In this document: positions 16,784 to 22,787 of the stretch, one piece after another | Position numbering within the stretch: the stretch's first letter is position 1 | Layout: each line of letters starts with the position of its first letter | Source: an uncultured Christensenella sp. | Lineage (GTDB): Bacteria > Bacillota > Clostridia > Christensenellales > Borkfalkiaceae | NCBI GenBank assembly: GCA_910578145.1 | Contig: CAJTPJ010000002.1 | Coordinates: 62,001 to 126,000 of the forward strand | Direction: 5' to 3' | DNA: 64,000 nt | Position numbers and translations under genes: made by a program | Notes under the pieces: model-generated | The model's database searches: none | What the model was told of the DNA's origin: nothing | Seen by the model: the letters and a program-made list of their open reading frames with translations, nothing else

Positions 16784-17833
16784 ATGTCAAATTATCATAT
16801 ACAAAGAAACAATAAAAATATGGAAAAAATCGAGCGCTTACTTGACGAAGAACTGCCCGCATTCTGCTACGATTATTTTTTAGCCATAGATAGTCAAACT
16901 TCCGCTTTGACGCGACTTAACTATGCGCACGATTTAAAAATTTTCTTTTATTTCCTTGTGGAAAAGAAATTCCACAAAAGCAAAACAGTTAAAGATATTA
17001 CTCTTGACGACCTTGAAAATGTTTCAGGCAACGATATAGAATATTTTCTCGGTTTTCTTTCCCACTACTATTACGGCGGCAAGGAACATACCTGTAACGA
17101 ACGCGCGAAAGCGAGAAAACTTTCGGCAGTCCGTGCAATGTTTAAGCATTTTTTTAATAAAAATATGATAAGCGTTGACAATGCGGCTAAGGTATCCACT
17201 CCCAAACTACACGATAAGCCTATTATCAGACTTGATTCGGACGAAATTTTTAATATTATTGATGCGGCTGAAACGGGCGACGGGCTCACCCCCCATCAAC
17301 GTGCTTATCACGATAAAACCCGCGTGCGCGACTGCGCTATTCTTATGCTCTTCTTGGGTACGGGCATACGTATAAGCGAACTTGTGGGGTTAAATAACGA
17401 GGATATAAATTTCAAAGATAATTCTTTTATCGTCACTCGCAAGGGCGGCAGTAAATCTATTTTATACTTCGACGACGACGTTGCGGCAGCATTACAGCGT
17501 TATTTAGATTATAAAGAAGCAAATTATGAAGATTTGAAAGACCCAACCGCCCTATTCATTTCAAATAAAAAAGGGCGCATAACCGTCCGCGCCGTTGAAA
17601 ATTTAGTTGGAAAATACGCCAAAATTGTTTCTCCCCTTAAAAAAATTTCGCCGCATAAACTGCGCTCCACTTACGGTACGCAGCTTTACAGGGCTACGGG
17701 AGATATTTATATCGTTGCCGATGTTTTAGGGCACAAAGACGTAAATACTACGCGTAAACATTACGCCGCGATAAGCGACGATAACCGCCGCGAAGTTGCA
17801 GGTAAAGTCAAACTAAAACGCGAGGAGGATTAA
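16784..17833 (+). CDS. XerS-like tyrosine recombinase, likely the chromosome-dimer resolvase
   Basis: A phage-integrase-family tyrosine recombinase of 349 aa. The N-terminal SAM-like core-binding domain spans about residues 25-140 and the catalytic domain 150-335. All catalytic residues are visible: Arg196 (GTGIRISELVGL), Lys220 (TRKGGSKS), His291 and Arg294 (SPHKLRSTYGT), His317 (LGHKDVNTT) and nucleophile Tyr327 (RKHYAAI). Length and the N-terminal extension fit XerS (about 356 aa) better than XerC/XerD (about 300 aa). No excisionase, phage genes or att repeats are near, and it is adjacent to a dif-like site at the strand-switch point, which argues for a housekeeping resolvase. No good ribosome-binding site precedes 16784; Met13 is an alternative start. 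Confidence 0.85.
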   Translation: MSNYHIQRNNKNMEKIERLLDEELPAFCYDYFLAIDSQTSALTRLNYAHDLKIFFYFLVEKKFHKSKTVKDITLDDLENVSGNDIEYFLGFLSHYYYGGKEHTCNERAKARKLSAVRAMFKHFFNKNMISVDNAAKVSTPKLHDKPIIRLDSDEIFNIIDAAETGDGLTPHQRAYHDKTRVRDCAILMLFLGTGIRISELVGLNNEDINFKDNSFIVTRKGGSKSILYFDDDVAAALQRYLDYKEANYEDLKDPTALFISNKKGRITVRAVENLVGKYAKIVSPLKKISPHKLRSTYGTQLYRATGDIYIVADVLGHKDVNTTRKHYAAISDDNRREVAGKVKLKREED

Positions 17834-18006
17834 TCAGTTCCCTCCGTTATTATTTTATCTATTTTTATAACTGCATCGTCACGGATATCAAGGCATTTGC
17901 CGCAGTTATCGCAAATTTTAAACGGGTCAAGGTCGCAAACGTCGCACTCCCCGCATCCGTTACATTCTCTGTCGTAAAGCACGCAATCTCTTTTGTTTTT
18001 TTCCAT
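17830..18006 (-). CDS. Small cysteine-rich protein (58 aa)
   Basis: A short gene on the minus strand with a strong ribosome-binding site (GGAGG 7 nt before ATG) and its own promoter. The product is 58 aa with eight cysteines: Cys8, then Cys15-x2-Cys18-x2-Cys21-x2-Cys24 and Cys32-x2-Cys35-x2-Cys38. Such closely spaced CxxC repeats bind zinc or an iron-sulfur cluster in other small proteins. I do not recognise a named family. Its stop codon overlaps the recombinase stop (convergent genes), and it diverges from lexA across the LexA-like box, so it may be SOS-linked. Function unknown. Confidence 0.75.
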   Translation of the reverse strand: MEKNKRDCVLYDRECNGCGECDVCDLDPFKICDNCGKCLDIRDDAVIKIDKIITEGTD

Positions 18007-18023
18007 AGCAGTACCTCCGCTTA

Positions 18024-18052
18024 ATTTTAATACAAAACGATAAAATTTTCAA
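18024..18052 (-). promoter_or_regulatory. Promoter of the small cysteine-rich gene
   Basis: On the minus strand -35 TTGAAA (18047-18052), 17-bp spacer, -10 TAAAAT (18024-18029). The LexA-like box at 18063-18076 lies 10 bp upstream of the -35. Confidence 0.6.
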
Positions 18053-18062
18053 GTAATTTAAG

Positions 18063-18076
18063 CAAACTTTTGTTTG
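18063..18076. promoter_or_regulatory. LexA-like operator (SOS box variant)
   Basis: The perfect inverted repeat CAAAC-TTTT-GTTTG is close to the Gram-positive LexA/DinR box CGAAC-N4-GTTCG, with A/T in place of one G/C pair per arm. It overlaps the -35 element of lexA, the expected place for autorepression. Confidence 0.6.
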
Positions 18077-18102
18077 ATTTTTGTAAAATTATCTGTTATA
18101 AT
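18074..18102 (+). promoter_or_regulatory. lexA promoter (probable leaderless transcript)
   Basis: The -35 is TTGATT (18074-18079), spacer 17 bp, -10 TATAAT (18097-18102) with extended TG at 18094-18095; a second overlapping TATAAT lies at 18102-18107. The ATG at 18112 starts 9 nt after the -10, leaving at most a few leader bases and no Shine-Dalgarno. Confidence 0.75.
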
Positions 18103-18111
18103 ATAATTGCA

Positions 18112-18714
18112 ATGAGTAAATCCGTAAGACAAACCGAAAAAATTAAAAATGAAGAAGCCGTATTCTCTTACATACAAAAATATATGACTGAAAACGGTTT
18201 CGCCCCGTGCGTGCGCGAAGTATGCGCGGCGTGCGGAATTAAGTCCACCGCTACAGTTTTTAATATTATTAACCGTTTAAAAGACCGCGGACTTCTTGAA
18301 AAGTCTGACGTTAAGCGCCGTGCAATTTCACTGAAAAGCAAATCCGTATCCGTGCCTCTTTTGGGAACGGTTGCCGCAGGACAACCTATATTTGCCGCGG
18401 AAAGTTACGACGGCTACTTCTCTTTGCCTGAAAATTTCTTTTCCGGCGACGATTTGTTTATGTTAAACGTAAAAGGTTCGTCAATGGTCAAAATAGGAAT
18501 GTTCGACGGTGATAAAGTCGTGGTAAGAAAACAGCAAACCGCCGACAACGGCGATATTGTCGTTGCATTGGTTGACGACAGTTCAACAGTAAAACGCTTT
18601 TTTAAGCGCGACGGAAAGTACGTTCTCCACCCCGAAAACGACGATATGGAAGATTTTGTTTACGACGACGTGCAAATACTCGGCAAAGTCGTTGGGCTTA
18701 TAAGAAATATATAA
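18112..18714 (+). CDS. lexA: LexA SOS repressor
   Basis: Transcriptional repressor of DNA-damage genes, 200 aa from the ATG at 18112 (upstream in-frame codons lie inside the promoter). The N-terminal winged helix covers about residues 8-70 (VREVCAACGIKSTATVFNIINRLKDRG). The C-terminal S24 autoprotease has the cleavage pair Ala89-Gly90 (GTVAAGQP), catalytic Ser124 (KGSSMVKIGMFDGD) and Lys161 (SSTVKRFF). A LexA-like box overlaps its promoter, indicating autoregulation. The gene ends at a terminator shared with the convergent transporter gene. Confidence 0.94.
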   Translation: MSKSVRQTEKIKNEEAVFSYIQKYMTENGFAPCVREVCAACGIKSTATVFNIINRLKDRGLLEKSDVKRRAISLKSKSVSVPLLGTVAAGQPIFAAESYDGYFSLPENFFSGDDLFMLNVKGSSMVKIGMFDGDKVVVRKQQTADNGDIVVALVDDSSTVKRFFKRDGKYVLHPENDDMEDFVYDDVQILGKVVGLIRNI

Positions 18715-18723
18715 ATAAATTAA

Positions 18724-18749
18724 GGCGGAACGTTAAGTTCCGCCGTTTT
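18724..18749. terminator. Bidirectional terminator between lexA and the CDF gene
   Basis: GGCGGAAC (18724-18731) pairs with GTTCCGCC (18737-18744). It is followed by GTTTT on + and by a T/A-rich stretch on -. The stop codon of the minus-strand gene is in the loop. Confidence 0.82.
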
Positions 18750-19659
18750 CATTTGTTTCAGTTTCAGGCTCTGGTTCGGGATTAAAAGGATTTACGTGCA
18801 CGGTTATATGCTTTACCAGCGGAAAGTTTTCCTCTATTCCTCTATGCACGCTTTCTGCAATCTCGTGCGCATCGTACAGCGGTAAATCGCCGCTACACGC
18901 AATTTCAGCAATGACATAAATCCTATTGCCGAACATTCTCGTCATAAGGTCGTCAACGCATTTAACCCCGTCGCAACCTTCAATAAACTCCCTAATAGCC
19001 GTTTCGGTTTTTTCGTCGCATGCCTCGTCGGTCATTTTCTTTATGGCGTCGATAAAAATTTTAAAAGCGGCCATAAGAATCATTGCGCATATTACAATGC
19101 ACGCAACGCTGTCAAGAACGGGCACGCCGCACATTGCCCCCACTACGCCTATAAGACTGCCCACCGACGAAAGCGCGTCAGACCTATGGTGCCAAGCGTC
19201 GGCTTTAAGCGCGGACGAATTAATCTTTTTAGCGGCAATAATCGTATACCAAAACATAGCCTCTTTTACCACAATGGAAACTATAGCGGCGGCAAGCGCA
19301 ATGTTTTTTGGTATTTCCGCTATCTGATAGTCGCCTGAAACTATATTGTTTATTCCCGAATAACCTATTCCCGCGCCCGTCGCGACAAGTACTACGGCAA
19401 GAATAATAGCTGCAACACATTCAAAGCGCTCGTGCCCGAACGGGTGCTTCTTATCAGCTTTTTTTGCCGAAATTTTAATGCCTATAAGTACGATTACAGT
19501 TGAAAAGACGTCCGAAGCCGAATGCACGGCGTCGGAGATAAGCGCGATTGAAGCGCCGAATATACCAGCCAACAGTTTAAAAATTGCAAGCGCGGCGTTT
19601 ACGAGTATCGTTACAACGGAAGTTTTTACCGCAGTTTTTGTAAATTCAGAACCGTTCAA
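18733..19659 (-). CDS. Cation diffusion facilitator (CDF) family metal exporter
   Basis: A CDF transporter of 308 aa, which exports divalent metals (Zn, Fe, Co or Mn) in exchange for protons across the cytoplasmic membrane. About six hydrophobic segments lie in residues 10-200. Metal-site motifs are DAVHSASD in helix 2 and DAWHHRSDA in helix 5, with the conserved HPFGHERFE between helices 2 and 3. The C-terminal cytoplasmic domain (about 205-295) has the usual dimerisation fold, followed by an acidic tail. It starts with TTG, supported by GGAG 6 nt upstream. Metal specificity cannot be read with confidence. Confidence 0.93.
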   Translation of the reverse strand: MNGSEFTKTAVKTSVVTILVNAALAIFKLLAGIFGASIALISDAVHSASDVFSTVIVLIGIKISAKKADKKHPFGHERFECVAAIILAVVLVATGAGIGYSGINNIVSGDYQIAEIPKNIALAAAIVSIVVKEAMFWYTIIAAKKINSSALKADAWHHRSDALSSVGSLIGVVGAMCGVPVLDSVACIVICAMILMAAFKIFIDAIKKMTDEACDEKTETAIREFIEGCDGVKCVDDLMTRMFGNRIYVIAEIACSGDLPLYDAHEIAESVHRGIEENFPLVKHITVHVNPFNPEPEPETETNENGGT

Positions 19660-19698
19660 TGTTTCTCCAAATTTTTAATTAAAATGACGTAAAATATA

Positions 19699-19727
19699 TT
19701 GACATTATTATTAATTTTAAATATAAT
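19699..19727 (+). promoter_or_regulatory. tRNA-Thr promoter
   Basis: A perfect consensus promoter: TTGACA (19699-19704), 17-bp spacer, TATAAT (19722-19727), 19 bp before the mature tRNA. Confidence 0.88.
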
Positions 19728-19746
19728 ATCAAAGGTAACAGTTATT

Positions 19747-19822
<76 letters not shown>

Positions 19823-19823
19823 G

Positions 19824-19853
19824 AAAAACCACCTTATAGGTGGTTTTTTTCTT
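19824..19853 (+). terminator. Terminator after tRNA-Thr
   Basis: AAACCACC (19826-19833) pairs with GGTGGTTT (19839-19846), followed by a long T-run. From 19854 to 19950 the sequence is AT-rich with no feature seen. Confidence 0.92.
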
Positions 19854-19953
19854 TTATTTTAACATTAATAGGGTAGCAATGTCAATCTATAAGTAATCAA
19901 AGCTGTATTACATTATTATATATTATAATCGTGTAATAAAATAATTGTAAACA

Positions 19954-19984
19954 AAAAAAATAGCGGCGGATTTTTCCGCCGCTA
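19954..19984 (-). terminator. Terminator of the rubredoxin gene
   Basis: TAGCGGCGGA (19961-19970) pairs with TCCGCCGCTA (19975-19984). Read on the minus strand the hairpin is followed by a run of eight T. Confidence 0.9.
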
Positions 19985-19989
19985 AAATA

Positions 19990-20148
19990 TTATTCCGCTT
20001 TGGTAAATTGGTCTTTGCCGACAAAACATAACGGGCATTCAAAATCCTCGGGCACGTTTTCCCATTTTGTCCCGGGCGCAATTCCGTCTTCGGGATAGCC
20101 CTGCTCTTCGTCGTATTCCCAACCGCAAACTTCACAAACGTATTTCAT
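19990..20148 (-). CDS. Rubredoxin
   Basis: A 52-aa rubredoxin, a small one-iron electron carrier used by anaerobes, often to supply peroxide- or superoxide-reducing enzymes. The Fe-binding cysteines are Cys5 and Cys8 (YVCEVCGW) and Cys38 and Cys41 (FECPLCFVGKDQF). The usual rubredoxin core GIAPGTKWENVP lies between. The second knuckle has Phe after the last Cys where Gly is usual. Two ATGs stand in tandem; the second (20148) is 7 nt after AAGGAG and is chosen. The gene is monocistronic. Confidence 0.93.
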   Translation of the reverse strand: MKYVCEVCGWEYDEEQGYPEDGIAPGTKWENVPEDFECPLCFVGKDQFTKAE

Positions 20149-20213
20149 CATTTATCTCCTTAATTTTATTTTTTGCAAAAATTTAAACTTAATGTATACA
20201 AATAATTATAACG

Positions 20214-20234
20214 CCCCGTCGGCTTTCGACGGGG
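20214..20234 (-). terminator. Hairpin terminator after the unknown 125-aa gene
   Basis: CCCCGTC (20214-20220) pairs with GACGGGG (20228-20234). On the minus strand the tail GTTATAATTATTT is T-rich but not a clean T-run. Confidence 0.65.
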
Positions 20235-20241
20235 TTTAATA

Positions 20242-20619
20242 TTAGCGCTTGCGTCTTAATTGGCAAATTCTTATGCCTTTATTAATCTCTTTTTTCTGAA
20301 TAGGCTCTTCTATTACAACTTCCGCAGGTTCGTCTACCGGCGCAGGAGCCGCCTCTTCTTCAAAAACCTCTTGCGCTACTTCAACGTCTAGCCCTTCGAA
20401 CTGTTTCATTTTAACGTAAGCGTGCGCACAGGGATAACTTAAATTTTTATCGCAAAAATCGCAGAAAGGCGCATATTCGCCGCACAAATCGCGATTATGA
20501 ATTTGGCTGTTTATTATTTTATCAACGTCGATAACCGCCTGCAAATTAATAATATTTTCTTTATTCAAAGTGCTGGGCATTGAAAGAAGTAATTCCAAAG
20601 GTTTTTGACTGTTCCACAT
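20242..20619 (-). CDS. Unknown protein with a Cys/His cluster (125 aa)
   Basis: I do not recognise the family. The start at 20619 (MWNSQKPLELL) is chosen because AGGAG lies 8 nt upstream and a promoter just before it; the longer frame would start inside the promoter. The middle has a possible metal site, CGEYAPFCDFCDKNLSYPCAHAYVKMK, with four Cys and one His. The last 45 residues are acidic, rich in Glu, Ala, Pro and Val, ending in a basic segment (GIRICQLRRKR), which suggests a disordered linker with a charged tail. It is a single-gene unit. Confidence 0.72.
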   Translation of the reverse strand: MWNSQKPLELLLSMPSTLNKENIINLQAVIDVDKIINSQIHNRDLCGEYAPFCDFCDKNLSYPCAHAYVKMKQFEGLDVEVAQEVFEEEAAPAPVDEPAEVVIEEPIQKKEINKGIRICQLRRKR

Positions 20620-20638
20620 ATTCGTATCTCCTGAAATT

Positions 20639-20667
20639 ATTATACAATATAAATCGTCATTTTTCAA
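20639..20667 (-). promoter_or_regulatory. Promoter of the unknown 125-aa gene
   Basis: Minus-strand TTGAAA (20662-20667), 17-bp spacer, TATAAT (20639-20644). Confidence 0.8.
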
Positions 20668-20675
20668 GCGTTTGA

Positions 20676-21599
20676 TTAAATTTCTTTAACGGTGAGCGTG
20701 CTTAATATCTCGTCATATTTGTTTTTATTGAAAGAAATAGTATCCGGCAAAGTAACTGCCGCCGTTCCCGCGGCAACGCCGCACTTTAAAATATCTTCAA
20801 GCGAACCGCCTTTAACAAGCGCGTCGGAAGCCGCCGCAACCATACCGTCGCCCGCCCCTAACGTTGAATTCATCGCAACGTTCACACTTTTACAGTACAA
20901 ATTAGTACTTCCGTCCGTTATGATTGCCCCGTTTTTACCCAACGACAACAGCACGCGCTTTGCGCCCTTGGATATAATTTCGTTACAGCCCGCAATCATA
21001 TCCGACTTATTTTTCAACTTTCTGTTAAGCGTTCGCTCAAGCTCGTCAACGTTAGGTTTAGCAAGGTCAACACCGCATTTAAGTGCCGATATAAGCCGTT
21101 CGCCCTCAGTATCCACTATTTTTTTTACGCCAACCGGTACCGCAGATAAAATTTTACCGTAATAATCCGGCGTCATACCCTTTGTCAAACCACCGGAAAT
21201 TACAACCGCTTCGCAATCCGCTGAAAGTTTTTTAATGAGTTCGATAAGTTCTGCCTGCTTTTCGGCGTTTACTTCGGGGCTGATATCGTCCACCTCGGTA
21301 AGCATAGATTTACGGTCGATAAATTTATAGTTTTCCCTTACGCGCCCCTTATTCCAAACGAATTTATACGGAACACCCTCGCGGTGCAGTTCCTGCTCAA
21401 ATTGCCCGCCGTTAATTTCGTACATAAACCCCGTTGCAAACACGCTGGATTTAAGTCTTGCAATACCAATGGCAACGTTTAACGCTTTGCCCGTAAAAAA
21501 TATTCTTTTGCTGATAATTTTATGGCTCATTCCCACGTTGAGCGAGTCAACTTCAACGTTTACATCAATGCAAGGGCTTAGACATATAGTTAAAATCAT
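20676..21599 (-). CDS. PfkB-family sugar kinase (1-phosphofructokinase/tagatose-6-phosphate kinase type)
   Basis: A ribokinase-fold kinase of 307 aa in the 1-phosphofructokinase/hexose kinase subgroup. The N-terminus LTICLSPCIDVNVEVDSLNVGMSH is the subgroup signature, FFTGKALNVAIGIARL the sugar-binding segment (GKALN instead of the common GKGLN), and NSTLGAGDGMVAAA holds the catalytic Asp and anion hole. The substrate is probably fructose-1-phosphate or tagatose-6-phosphate; no PTS genes are nearby to decide. It follows pfkA on the same strand with a hairpin between, so partial co-transcription is possible. Confidence 0.87.
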   Translation of the reverse strand: MILTICLSPCIDVNVEVDSLNVGMSHKIISKRIFFTGKALNVAIGIARLKSSVFATGFMYEINGGQFEQELHREGVPYKFVWNKGRVRENYKFIDRKSMLTEVDDISPEVNAEKQAELIELIKKLSADCEAVVISGGLTKGMTPDYYGKILSAVPVGVKKIVDTEGERLISALKCGVDLAKPNVDELERTLNRKLKNKSDMIAGCNEIISKGAKRVLLSLGKNGAIITDGSTNLYCKSVNVAMNSTLGAGDGMVAAASDALVKGGSLEDILKCGVAAGTAAVTLPDTISFNKNKYDEILSTLTVKEI

Positions 21600-21650
21600 T
21601 TGATTTTTCCTTTAAAATTACCGAATTTGCGCGGATAAAACTTGGCTTCC

Positions 21651-21678
21651 GCAAAATAAAAGCCGCTTTAAAGCGGCT
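21651..21678 (-). terminator. Terminator after pfkA
   Basis: The 18-nt palindrome at 21661-21678 (AGCCGCTTT/AAAGCGGCT) is followed on the minus strand by TTTATTTTG. Confidence 0.75.
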
Positions 21679-21687
21679 ATGAAATAG

Positions 21688-22650
21688 TTACATAGAAATC
21701 ATCTGCAAGGTTTCGTAAAGCTCGTAATTAAATTTCTTTTTCATACTTACGGCTTCGATAATATCCATATCGATAATTTCGTTTTTACGTATTCCTACAA
21801 CCCTGTTGCCAATTCCCTCGTTCAAAAGCCTTACCGCTTTGTTTCCGAATTGTGCGGCAAGCATTCTGTCCGCCATAGACGGCGAACCGCCACGTTGGAT
21901 ATGACCAATGGTCGTAGGCCGTACAGAATAAGTCGTTACAGATTGCAACTGCTTAGCAAATTCGTCTGCAGTACAAACGCCTTCGGCAACTACGACTATA
22001 TTAGAGTGCTTGCCGTTAGCTCTCGAACGGTTAATTTTCATTACTATGTCGTCAAGGTCGAAAACGACTTCGGGAACGACTATAATTTCCGCGCCGCTTG
22101 CAATTCCCGCGTAAAGCGCGATATCGCCGCAACGCCTGCCCATAACCTCTACGACAGAAATTCTTTCGTGAGAAGTCATAGTGTCACGAAGTTTGTTTAT
22201 AACGTCTATACAGGTATTTACAGCCGTATCGAAACCAAGCGTATAATCAGTGTATTCAAGGTCGTTGTCAATCGTGCCCGGAATACCTATAGTGGGTACG
22301 CCGTATTCTTCCGAAAGACATTTAGCGCCGCGAAACGAACCGTCGCCGCCAATTACAACCAGCCCCTCGATTCCACGGGCTTCCAATGTTTTAACGGCTT
22401 TTTTCTGTCCTTCTTTAGTAAGCATTTCAAGACAGCGCGCGGTTCTTAATTTCGTACCGCCTCTTTGAACGATATCGGAAACGGAACGCATTTCCATTGC
22501 TACCATCTCGTCGTCTACAAGCCCCTGATAGCCTCTCTCAATGCCGTAAACTTCCATACCGAAATAAAGCGCAGTTCTTACCACTGCACGAATACAAGCA
22601 TTCATTCCGGGAGCATCGCCGCCGCTAGTAAGCAAACCAATTCTTTTCAT
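21688..22650 (-). CDS. pfkA: ATP-dependent 6-phosphofructokinase
   Basis: PfkA, 320 aa, catalyses the committed step of glycolysis. Motifs: LLTSGGDAPGMNA (ATP binding), VIGGDGSFRGA, the active-site GIPGTIDNDLEYTDYTLGFDTA, EVMGRRCGDIA and HIQRGGSP. The GGDGS form fits ATP rather than pyrophosphate as donor. GGAGG precedes the ATG. Placement downstream of dnaE is a conserved arrangement in Firmicutes, here with its own promoter about 90 bp upstream. Confidence 0.96.
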   Translation of the reverse strand: MKRIGLLTSGGDAPGMNACIRAVVRTALYFGMEVYGIERGYQGLVDDEMVAMEMRSVSDIVQRGGTKLRTARCLEMLTKEGQKKAVKTLEARGIEGLVVIGGDGSFRGAKCLSEEYGVPTIGIPGTIDNDLEYTDYTLGFDTAVNTCIDVINKLRDTMTSHERISVVEVMGRRCGDIALYAGIASGAEIIVVPEVVFDLDDIVMKINRSRANGKHSNIVVVAEGVCTADEFAKQLQSVTTYSVRPTTIGHIQRGGSPSMADRMLAAQFGNKAVRLLNEGIGNRVVGIRKNEIIDMDIIEAVSMKKKFNYELYETLQMISM

Positions 22651-22738
22651 TCCAAAAAAACCTCCGTAATATCCGTGCGCTCGGTTATAAAGCCCGCCCC
22701 CAATAATAACGCACGAAACACCTCATCATTCAGTATAT

Positions 22739-22767
22739 ATTATAACAAAGTATTTTCAAAAATACAA
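22739..22767 (-). promoter_or_regulatory. pfkA promoter
   Basis: Minus-strand TTGTAT (22762-22767), 17-bp spacer, TATAAT (22739-22744) with an extended TG. The predicted leader is about 80 nt; I see no recognisable riboswitch in it. Confidence 0.75.
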
Positions 22768-22787
22768 GAGTTTTTATAAAATTTTTG

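Noticed and set aside
16784..17833. Recombinase as a phage or ICE integrase
   Set aside because: No phage, relaxase or excisionase genes, no att duplication and no tRNA adjacent (tRNA-Thr is 2 kb away and its 3' end was not seen repeated). The dif-like site and strand switch favour a chromosomal resolvase.
18070..18111. Upstream extension of LexA by 14 residues
   Set aside because: The extension would be translated from sequence that forms the -35, -10 and operator; homologues start at or near the ATG at 18112.
19923..20135. 70-codon frame on the minus strand over the rubredoxin gene
   Set aside because: It is out of frame with the clear rubredoxin sequence and begins downstream of its ribosome-binding site.
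21850..22449. 199-codon open frame antisense to pfkA
   Set aside because: Shadow of pfkA; its apparent protein has the odd Arg/Asn/Tyr/Phe-rich composition typical of frames opposite genes here.
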